Assembly: GCA_964030785.1 (NCBI GenBank)
Contig: OZ034972.1
Location: 12,391,819-12,455,818, forward strand
Length of the DNA: 64,000 bases
Reading direction: 5' to 3'
DNA from: Siderastrea siderea
Lineage: Eukaryota > Cnidaria > Anthozoa > Scleractinia > Rhizangiidae
A program made the position numbers and the translations under genes. Of the stretch, positions 55,339 through 64,000 are shown piece after piece (position 1 is the stretch's first letter; each line of letters opens with the position of its first letter). Under the pieces are notes generated by a model. That model was not told the DNA's origin. It did no database searches and saw only the letters and a program-made list of their open reading frames with translations.

Positions 55339-58300
55339 GTACGAGTAGACACTTAGTGACATATTGGATTAACAGTAGATCCACTGGAAAAAGGCATGAA
55401 TATTGGATTTTAAATAACTGTACCTCCTCTGCATACAAAAGTATAAATTTGACAATCAAACGTTTTGTAATTTTCCTCTGTGAAAAATTAAACAGAAAAA
55501 CTGAACTGAACAGCACCTCCTGAAAGCACTGCTTTATAGCTTTCATTTGAAGGGTCACACTTTAGGATTTCACTCACAGACTCAAAAGTTTGAACCACCT
55601 TGCACAGCATAATAAACAGCACCACAGGAAAGTACTGCTCAGTAGCTTTCATTTGAATGGTCACACTTTAGTATTTTATCCACAGATTTAAAAATAGGAC
55701 CTTGCACAGCATAAGAAACAGCACCACAGGAAAGTACTGCTCAGTAGCTTTCATTTCATTGGTCATACTTTAGGATTTCATCCACGGCCTCAAAAGTGTG
55801 GACCAGCTTGTACAACGTAACAAACAGCGCCACAGGAAAGTACCCCTCAATAGCCTCCTTATTTGAATAGTGACACTTAGGATTTCAACGACAGCTTTAA
55901 AAGTAGGACCTTGTACAGCATAAGAAACAACACCACTTGAAAGTACTGCTTCATGGCATACATTTTATTTGTCTCACCTAGGTGTGCTCTGTCTTCCCTG
56001 AAAGAAATCATCAACTTTTGAACTTATATGACACAACTTTTAACTCTAACAGAGTTTGAAAATCTTAACACATCTGCACATCATTATTTATATAATTTAG
56101 GTAATTAGAGTCTACTTCAAGGCTGTTTCCAAATTAAATAAACTTAATTTTAAATGTTTCACAATATATTTTGCAAAAAGTAAGACAAAAACCTAGATAA
56201 TTTTGAACCAATAACATCGTTTTTTTAAATTGCTGCATGTGCTTGTAACGGTGTGCAGTGTGGACTGAATAATGGCTTATTGTCCATCAGGTTTCTGAAA
56301 GAGGAAAGTCAAGGCTGCCCAAATGGCTGTCATTTGATGCAGCCAAAAATCAACTACATGGGCTCCCACTGTGGCATGACAAAGGGAAAGTCAACATTGA
56401 AATCCACAGGAAGAAAAGCAAAGACAAGGCTGTTTTCACAATTGATGTTGAAGACTTACATACCATGTTGAACAACCTATCGATGATCTCAAATGACACC
56501 AAGGTGCCACCTCTCACAGAACCACGATGTTCTCAAGGAATGCCAGTAGCCACAGCAACTATACTATTTGATCTTGATGTTGGCAAACTTTGTGGAGGAG
56601 AAAGGATCAAGCTCATGAGAAAGCTGGCTGACTTTGCTGATGTCAACATAAATGATCTTCACATGGCAGTAGGCAGAGGCCACAACACAGCATTTGGGTT
56701 CAAGGATGTAATGATGGTCACAGCAGGACCAGGAAATGTGGCAGATTCCAGGCAGCCTGGTGTTGCAGTTTCCTGGCAAATTGGTTGTGGTGGTGACGAC
56801 ATCTCAGGTGCATAGTGCAGTTACTGTGTAAACCTAAAAAAAACTAGAAAAAATTATATTATTTTTTAGAAACGTTGGAAAACAAATAGCATAGTTAAAA
56901 TATACTTCTTAAGAGTGTTCATCTGCATGGTAACTTTCAAAGATTTCATCCACAAGCCATAAAGTTTGAGCCATCTCCGCTGATTCAAGGTTCCTTTGGA
57001 ATCTGTTAAATGAGACTTAATGCCCAGGGGTTGTTCCTCTTCACTCACTGTGGCTGGGACACTACTGTAGGTGTGTTTTCCTTTTGGGATGGGGGGGGGG
57101 GGGGAAGGGTTCCATTAAACTTCAACTTTTCCTTAATTTAGAGTGCTGTACAATGAAATGTGACAAAATAAACATGACAACTCAGTTGATGTTGTCAATT
57201 TCAATACCTTTGTCATGAACTAAGATGTCCATTTCATTTGCCAATAACACAATACCATGAACAAGAGGTATACAGGATGGAGAGGGCATTTCAGAAATTT
57301 GGCATATTATTTCAAATATGTTTATAAAAACAAAGAAGGGAGGATAAGCAAATTTTAAAGAAATTGGGAAAAAGTGAGATTAAAAGGTGATTTTAAATTG
57401 CAATCTGAAGTTTAAAATTAATAGATGGACACCAAAATGCTGTCCTCCATCAGCCCAAAGTGCTTGAAGGAAGTCTGTCTACTGGTGCATAAAAAGTTTT
57501 AAATCTTCTTTTATTTATATTTTTATATCACTTCCTATTTCATACAAATTTGAGTTACCATTGTGAAATTTTCTAAGGTGACCCTTATTGCATAATAGTC
57601 TTTTGAAACCAAACAGTGTTTGTTCATGTTGAAGGAATGCAAGTGGCTGCTCTGTTGAAGTCCAGTTCTGAGAGAGGAACATTTCAACAGGCTCTGGACA
57701 CACAAGTCAGCGGCTGGCATATTGCAACTGGTCATCCTAAAACTTATCGACAGAGAGTGCGCAGACAACTTAATAATCTGAGACCAACTCCCGTCGTAAT
57801 ACCGACAATGGGAAGCATAAAACCTACAATGAGAATCTACATGACATCCACCCCAACTGGTACAGTAGCTCCACCAATGTCAACTGCTGGTGGCATTACA
57901 GTGACCTTGTCTTGTAGCGTGACTCCGACAGTTGGTCCCCTGAACAACGCACCTACTGTCCTAAACCGTATTGTCCAGTTCCCTGTCTTCCTGGGTAGAG
58001 CAATTCAATTTCCAATTCCTCCAGACACAGTTTACGACAAAGAGGACGGTTTTACCAGAAACTTAAGACTAGAAATGAGAACAGGAAATTACGGTGAACT
58101 TTCGTCATCATCGTGGTTATTATTTAACTCTTCAAAACAAGAGATTTATGGCATGCCTTTTGGTAACAACAGTATTGGGCCACACAGATTTGTTCTCATT
58201 GCCACTGACAAGGGAGGAAGAGCTGTGGATTTTTCTTTTACTGTGCAAGTATCAGAAGATCACAGCATCCGTTACAATCACATGTTTACTATTGTTTTCA

Positions 58301-61300
58301 AGTATGACTATGAGATGTTTATGAAACATGTTGACATTCGGTTGCGTTTACTAAAGAAGATTTCTGGTTATTATGGTTTGGACTTGTCAAACTTGCATGT
58401 GCTTTCCTACATGTATAAACATGGTGCTCTTTTCTTCACGTTCCAGTTTTTTAAATCATCAGCAGCATATGAAGATTGCAATAGTCAGTTCTTGATGAAG
58501 CTGAAAGAAGGCTTTGGCAACAACAGGCAGCTTAATCCAAACTTTAGGAGTGCGCTTCTTCCAGAGTTTGACGTAATGTACGGTTTTTATGAAGGAATCG
58601 GTCCCTGTAAGTCACCTTCCACTGCAAATACCCCTCCTGAAGTGAACAATCCTATTATCAAGCTTAATGTATATTGGGGACAAGGAATGCGCTATGCCAT
58701 GCCATTCGGCACATTCTATGATAAGCAGGACTTCTACACTCAAAACCTAAAACTCGAAATGAGAACAAAGAACAATGAAGCTCTCACAAACACCTCTTGG
58801 ATTCTTTTTGATTCCTCTCAGCAGGAAATTTATGGAGAAACCAATGACATGAAGTCAGTTGGATTGCACGAGTATCGATTGTTTGCTATCGACAGTGGAG
58901 GACTTGAAGCTTATAACAGCTTTCAAGTGGAGGTACTAGATGATACAAACCGATACAATCATGAGTTTGCCATCCGCCTGCGTGGCTACACCTACAAAGA
59001 TCTGGCAGGAGATGCTGAACTCAGGGTGTCTGTAATGAAGTCAATCGCCGATTACTATGGATTGAGCTTGGGTCATGTGCGTATTGTTAAATATGCTCCT
59101 GGGCCGTCTTTACATTTCAGATTCGATTCCATTCCCTACAACGATTGTAATAATCCACTTCTAGCAAGGCTAATAGATGGCTTTTGGATTCACGGCCAAC
59201 ATAATGAAGTGAATCACTCCTTTGTGGCAGCCCTGAAAAATGACGGCTTCACTGTTGTAACTGGGCATTACCGCGGCATAGGTTCTTGTCAAAATCTCAC
59301 ACCAATACCAGACAGTAATCCATATGAAGTTGAGCGTGTTCGGACGAAAAGGGTGTATTTAGGGCAGGCACTAAAGTTCCTCATCCCTTACAAAACTTTC
59401 TATGACGAACAGGATTTTTATACACCTAACTTGAGGGTAAGCATGAGAACACGTCAAAACAAAGAACTTCCTCATCCCTACTGGATTCTTGTAAACCCTC
59501 AGCAGTACATGTTTGGTTTACCATTAAACATCAGCACACTTGGCCTTAAAAGGTTCTTACTGGTTGCAAGAGACAGGAAAGGACAAGAAGGAACTAGCAC
59601 TTTGAGAGTGAATGTCTTAAGAGACACTAACCGTTATAATCACAAGTTTTTCATCCAAATCAACAACTACAATTTAGTCAAGAATGATATTGCTATGAAG
59701 GTAAAATTGTTGGATAAAATTGCTGCTTACTTTGATCTGAACTACAAAAATGTGAGGGTGGTTAGTCAAGTCCCAGACAATATGTTTACCTTTCGATTTG
59801 ATACTGTTCCTTATGAAACATGTGATAATGCAAACCTTATGAAGCTGATTAATGGATTCTGGAGTGGCAAAAACTTAAATCCAAAATTTGTGGAAGCTCT
59901 TTCTCCGGATTTCCAGGTTATTTCAGGCTATTACAAGATGGTTGGACCTTGTGCGCCACCAATACCTACGAACAATCCACCAGTGTTAATGAACCCTATT
60001 GGACGCCTTGCTGTAGTCCAGGGTCATCGAATGAAATATCACATCCCCAAAGACACGTTCTATGACAGGGAAGACTTCTACACTCCTAACCTGACCTTGA
60101 AAATGACAACAATGACACACGAAAAGCTGCCGCCATCATGGATTCTGTTTGACGCCTCAAAGCAAGATATTGTAAGTCTGCCGATTAACAGCAATGCTGT
60201 TGGTCTTCACAAGTTTTACCTTACTGCCACAGATAAGGAAGGATTAAGTGCTCCTGATGTTATTGAGTTGGAAGTGTTACAAGATACCATGAAGTATAAG
60301 TACAAGTTTACAATTGAGATTATTGATGCAACAGTTAAAGACAATGTGAAAACAAGAGTGGCTTTGATGGACAAGCTTGCTGCTTATTTTGGCGTGAGTC
60401 CAGATGATGTCCGTGTCAGCAGCTATGGTCCAGATTACCCAGTCACATGTACTTTCAGAATCACTCCACTGGAAAATCTGAAATGTGACAACCAGAGCCT
60501 GGTGAAGATGGTTGAAAGCTTTACAATTAATAACAAATTAAATGAGAACCTTGTAAATGCCCTCAGTCCTGAGTTTAAAGTAAAATCTGGTTCCTTTAAT
60601 GGTCTTTGCACAGAACCACCGACAACAGAGAAAATACCACCAACAACAACCAAGAACAAACCACCCCAATTATACAACCCCATTGACCGGCTGAACGTAT
60701 TTCAGGGACAAGGGCTACGATTCCATATTCCCAATGACTCTTTTTATGATGAGGAAGATGGGTACACAATAAATCTTTCACTAGACATGACAACAATGAA
60801 ACACAAAAAGCTGCTGCCATCATGGATTCTGTTTGATGCCTCAAAACAAGATATTGTGAGTCTGCCAATTGATAGCAGTACTGTTGGTCTTCACAAGTTT
60901 TACCTGACTGCCACAGATAAGGAAGGATTAAGTGCTACTGATGTTATTGAGTTGGAGGTGTTGCAAGACACCATGAAGTATAATAACAAGTTTACAATTG
61001 AGATTATTGATGCAACAGTTAAAGACAATGTGAAAACAAGAGTTGCTTTGATTGATAAGCTTGCCGCTTATTTTGGCGTGAGTGCAGATGAGGTCCGTGT
61101 CAGTAGCTACGGTCCAGATTACCCAGTCACATGTACTTTCAGAATCGCTCCACTGGAAAATCTAAAATGTGATGACCAGAGCCTGGTGAAGATGGTTGAA
61201 AGCTTTATAATTAATAAGAAGTTAAATGAAAACTTTGTTAATGCCCTTAGTCCTGAGTTTCAAGTCACGTCTGGTTTGTACGAGGGTCCTTGCATACAGG

Positions 61301-63498
61301 AACCACCAACAACAGAGAACAAACCACCCCAATTACACAACCACATTGACCGGCTGAATGTATTTCTGGGACAAAGGCTACGATTCCACATTCCCAACAA
61401 CTCTTTTTATGACGAGGAAGATGGGAACACAATAAATCTTTCACTAGACATGACAACAATGAAACACAAAAAGCTGCTGCCATCATGGATTCTGTTTGAT
61501 GCCTCAAAACAAGATATTGTAAGTCTGCCAATTGATAGCAGTACTGTTGGTCTTCACAAGTTTTACCTGACTGCCACAGATAAGGGAGGATTAAGTGCTA
61601 CTGATGTTATCGAGTTGGAGGTGTTACAAGACACCATGAAGTATAATAACAAGTTTACAATTAAGATTATTGATGCAACAGTTAAAGACAATGTGAAAAC
61701 AAGAGTGGCTTTGATTGACAAGCTTGCTGCTTATTTTGGCGTGAGTCCAGATGAGGTCCGTGTCAGCAGCTATGGTCCAGATTACCCAGTCACATGTACT
61801 TTCAGAATTGTTCCACTGGAAAATCTTAAATGTGATGACCAGAGCCTAATGAAGATGGTTGAAAGCTTTATAATTAATAACAAGTTAAATGAAAACTTTG
61901 TTAATGCCCTTAGTCCTAAGTTTCAAGTCACATCTGGTTCGTATGAGGGTCCTTGCATAGAACCACCACCAGCAGAGAACAAACAACCCCAATTATACAA
62001 CCACATTGACCGGCTGAATGTATTTCAGGGACAAGGGCTACGTTTCCACATTCCCAATGACTCTTTTTATGACAAGGAAGATGGGAACACAATAAATCTT
62101 TCACTAGACATGAGAACAATTGATGGTAAAGAACTTGTCAAAACCTCGTGGATACTCCTCAATTCCTCAAGTCAAGCAATTTATGGTTTGCCCACTGATG
62201 TTATCAGGGTTGGATTGCATGAGTTTTTTGTGATTGCCAAGGACAAGGAGGGAGCAAAGGCCTACGACGCATTTGAAGTAAGCGTGTTGAAAGACAACAT
62301 TCCTTTCAATCACAAATTCCACATTGTACTGGACTACGATAATGCCACTTTTATGGACAATGTTGGAGTTAGAGTTATGCTGATAGACAAGATAGCCAGT
62401 TACTTTGGTGTGAATTTTACAAGTGTGCGTGTTGTTGGCTATGCCCCTGGAGTACTGTTTACATTCTATTTTGATTTTATTCCATATGACGACTGCTTCC
62501 ATTCTTTCCTGAAGAAGTTGATTGGTGGCTTTTGGCTTGATGATGGATTAAATCCAGCCTTTGTGGCTGCACTTCTGCCAGGTTTCAGGGTAATAGCTGG
62601 CTCTTATGAAATGCTTGGACCTTGTCAACCTGTCATAGGGCCAGACACTGGTGCTCTAGTGGGCGATCGACCAGGAGGAGTCTGGTGGACTTATGCCATC
62701 ATACCCGCTATTGTTATTGCAATTGTTCTCCTCATTATTGGTTGCTGCTTGTTGATCATGATGGGATGTTGCCGAAAACAGAAAATGACCGGAGCCGAGA
62801 AGTCAACCTTTATTTACAAGAAAAAACCAATTGTTCTCCAGGAAGAGTATGAGATCAAAGAACAGCTACTGAAGCAGCCATTAGTCCTGCCAAATGAAAA
62901 GCCTCCTGTTCCACCTGTGTATCCTCGCAGCCCTGTTCTGGGGGGTGATAAAACGCCGCTACTGATAGGAGAATCCAAGTCAGTACCATACCATGCCCCA
63001 ACATTCATGTCCAGCAGGCAAACGGCAGGTGGTGGTGGCGGTGGCGGCAGCGGTGGTGGTGGTGGCGGCGGTGGTGGCGGCAGCGGCAGCGGTAGTGGCA
63101 CCGGTGGTGGAGGAGGAAGTGGTAGTGGAAATGCAGGTTTTGTCGCTAATGGTGGTGGGTTTGCTGCAGGAGGTGCAAGTATTGCTGCTGGCCTTGGTGG
63201 TGGTGGTAGCGGCGGTGGTGGTGCCAGTGGTGTTGCTAGTGGTGGAGGTTTAAGTGTCTCTGGTGGTGGAGCAGGAGGAGGCAGTGGATTTGCAGGTGGT
63301 GCTGCAGGTGGTGGTGGTGCAGGCTGGGGTGGTGCTGGCGGTGGTGGTGGTGGTGCCAGTGGTGGCGGTGGTGCTGGCGGTGGCAGTTTCAAGCAGTCCT
63401 CATACAGCTACAGTTACAGCAGTAGTAGCAATAGTGTTTCAAGTCGCAAAATAGCATATTCAGGGTATAGACTACCTCCAGCCTATGTTCCACCCTAA
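55180..63498 (+). CDS. DAG1: Dystroglycan, whole gene (three coding exons)
   Basis: Dystroglycan is the membrane receptor that ties extracellular laminin-type ligands to dystrophin/utrophin and actin. Coding exons are 55180-55338, 56291-56807 and 57617-63498 (phases 0 and 1), giving 2,185 residues against about 895 in human. Order of parts: signal peptide, alpha-N Ig-like and S6-like domains, RVRR furin site (residues 272-275), a short Pro/Thr mucin-like stretch, seven cadherin-like plus SEA-like modules (about 337-1896), one transmembrane helix (about 1916-1942), juxtamembrane Cys/Arg/Lys, a conserved STFIYKKKPIVLQEEYE segment, PLVLPNEKPPVPPVYP, a Gly-rich insert (about 2029-2148), and the C-terminal PPAYVPP, a PPxY motif for the WW domain of dystrophin. 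Both ends and the furin site identify it unambiguously. The module number and glycine insert are unusual. Confidence 0.97.
55339..56290 (+). other. Dystroglycan intron after coding exon 1
   Basis: GTACGA...CATCAG. Holds inverted copies of the 106-bp minisatellite (55505-55970); the rest is AT-rich. Confidence 0.8.
55505..55970 (-). repeat. 106-bp minisatellite family in a dystroglycan intron (inverted, about four units)
   Basis: AACAGCACCACAGGAAAGTA and GCTCAGTAGCTTTCATTTGA recur four times with divergence. Reverse complement of the arrays at 7169, 32265 and 33225. Confidence 0.9.
56291..56807 (+). CDS. DAG1: Dystroglycan coding exon 2 (alpha-dystroglycan N-terminal domain)
   Basis: Acceptor TGTCCATCAG, donor CTCAG|GTGCAT (weak). 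Encodes VSERGKSRLPKWLSFDAAKN, then QLHGLPLWHDKG, the Ig-like part, and an S6-like part with DVEDLHTML, ILFDLDVGKLCGGER, RKLADFADV, MVTAGPGNV and VSWQIGC. The two Cys (LCGG and IGC) sit where vertebrate alpha-DG-N has its disulfide. In vertebrates this domain recruits the glycosyltransferase LARGE and is then removed by furin. 172 codons plus one base. Confidence 0.93.
56808..57616 (+). other. Dystroglycan intron after coding exon 2
   Basis: About 0.8 kb, AT-rich, with a G-run near 57090. No recognised element. It ends CCAAACAG. Confidence 0.75.
57617..63498 (+). CDS. DAG1: Dystroglycan coding exon 3 (giant exon: furin site, seven modules, membrane and tail)
   Basis: A single 5,882-bp exon entered in phase 1. 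Early sequence VSGWHIATGHPKTYRQRVRR matches the GWHIA...RVRRQ of vertebrate dystroglycan. Module starts: 57949, 58633, 59320, 59977, 60661, 61324, 61984. Each has a D-x-E/Q-D-x-x-T-x-NL cadherin-like pattern, a W-I/L-L hydrophobic strand, and a SEA-like half ending in a G-x-C (GPC, GSC, GLC). The transmembrane helix is at 62681-62763 (WTYAIIPAIVIAIVLLIIGC). The tail follows to PPAYVPP and TAA at 63496. Confidence 0.96.
57754..57765 (+). other. Furin cleavage site RVRR in dystroglycan
   Basis: RVRR followed by QL, at the position of the vertebrate RVRR-Q furin site that releases the alpha-N domain. The following NNLRPTPVV keeps a Thr-Pro close to the place where vertebrates carry matriglycan on TPT. 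Confidence 0.85.
57949..62632 (+). repeat. Seven tandem dystroglycan cadherin-like/SEA-like modules
   Basis: Period about 650-690 bp. Modules 1-3 are diverged. Modules 4, 5, 6 and the first half of 7 are nearly identical at DNA level: e.g. GACATGACAACAATGAAACA at 60785 and 61448, and TGGATTCTGTTTGATGCCTC at 60822 and 61485. Module 5-to-6 period is 663 bp and 6-to-7 is 660 bp. Confidence 0.95.
63022..63390 (+). repeat. GGT/GGC-rich low-complexity tract encoding a poly-glycine insert
   Basis: About 120 codons of Gly with Ser, Ala, Val and Thr, built from GGTGGTGGC units, inside the dystroglycan tail. All three forward frames and one reverse frame are open here simply because of composition. 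Confidence 0.95.
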
Positions 63499-64000
63499 GC
63501 TCATAGTTACAAAGAAACTAGGGAATGTTTTTTACAGTGGCTTGCTGAACAGGCTTAGAAGATCAAGTATCAAAAGACAGTACTTCCTTACCAGAAGCAA
63601 CCCTTTAAAAGCTTGCAGGAATGAATCTGCTGAAGACCACCAATTGACAGGAACATACAACAGCAAAGCTAGGCCGTTTTTTTTAATAATTTATGCTACG
63701 CTTTAGTTTAAGTGTTGAAGGACATTTTGAATAGACAGTTGCACTTCCAACAGGCAATAACTGTAGTAAACAAAAACTACCATTCAGTTTAGTGGAAATG
63801 AACAAAAGCAAAGTTTACTGAGCCTGCTCTGCTATCTGATAGGCGTATTTGTTAATTGTTAGCTTTATTTGATGTATTTAAATAAGCCAAGGCAGAAAGT
63901 GCCTGCAATATTCCTGTTCCTTGAAGCTATATAATGTTAAAGAGTGGATTTAAAAGTTTCCATGCAGTTAATTGTAAAACAGTGAATTTGGTGTATAATA
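63499..64000 (+). other. Dystroglycan 3' untranslated region
   Basis: No AATAAA in a convincing position before the window ends; the 3' end probably lies beyond. An open frame at 63485-63706 overlaps the stop and has no support. Confidence 0.5.

Noticed and set aside
56253..56471. 72-codon frame overlapping dystroglycan exon 2
   Set aside because: Different frame from the homologous one; the VSERGKSRLPKWL frame is the real exon.
62814..63392. 192-codon proline-rich open frame on the minus strand
   Set aside because: It is the antisense of the GGT-rich dystroglycan tail. Poly-Pro arises from composition alone.
62993..63454. Val/Ala-rich open frames on the plus strand
   Set aside because: Out-of-frame readings of the GGT/GGC tract inside dystroglycan.

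Overview
The window looks like nuclear DNA of a stony coral or a close anthozoan. The basis is AT-rich, intron-rich DNA, two metazoan genes with cnidarian-like divergence, a Penelope-like GIY-YIG retroelement, a tRNA-derived SINE, many short inverted-repeat elements, and a 106-bp minisatellite of a kind I associate with scleractinian genomes. There are no bacterial operons, CRISPR arrays or viral genes. The taxon is an inference; no marker gene fixes the species.

Region 1 (about 1-27300, minus strand) is one gene made of about 20 small exons, too short to be found as long open frames. Joined in phase, they encode a Rho guanine-nucleotide exchange factor of the NET1/ARHGEF3 family: a basic N-terminus, a DH domain and a PH domain. 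The stop codon is at 1104-1106 and the distal start codon at 26901-26903. A second, internal first exon (14551-14643) would give a shorter protein without the basic, nuclear-localisation-like exon, as in the vertebrate NET1/NET1A pair. The introns hold MITEs, a TTAA-flanked 1.5-kb element, a SINE with a 13-bp target duplication, LINE remnants, foldback elements and simple repeats.

Region 2 (about 27300-51240) has no intact host gene that I recognise. It consists mainly of a tandem segmental duplication: copy A about 28160-37310, copy B about 38430-47390, and a partial copy C about 48110-49370. A truncated Penelope-like element sits at the A/B junction. Several mobile elements occupy only one copy, so the other copy supplies the empty site and dates them after the duplication. 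The most interesting is a 1,242-bp TTAA-flanked element (42219-43460). Its roughly 200-bp terminal inverted repeats each carry a CRE-like site and drive inward-facing exons, one THAP-like and one from an acidic family I associate with P2X7 C-terminal-like proteins.

Region 3 (about 51240-64000, plus strand) is the dystroglycan gene (DAG1). It has a probable noncoding first exon, a signal-peptide exon, an alpha-dystroglycan N-domain exon and one 5.9-kb exon. The predicted protein is 2,185 residues. It keeps the RVRR furin site, one transmembrane helix and the C-terminal PPxY motif. It carries seven tandem cadherin-like plus SEA-like modules where vertebrates have far fewer, and about 120 residues of glycine-rich sequence in the cytoplasmic tail. 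A 200-N assembly gap (52713-52912) lies in its first intron.

The two genes are functionally adjacent in a broad sense: one regulates the actin cytoskeleton through Rho, the other links extracellular matrix to that cytoskeleton. Nothing in the sequence shows that they are co-regulated.
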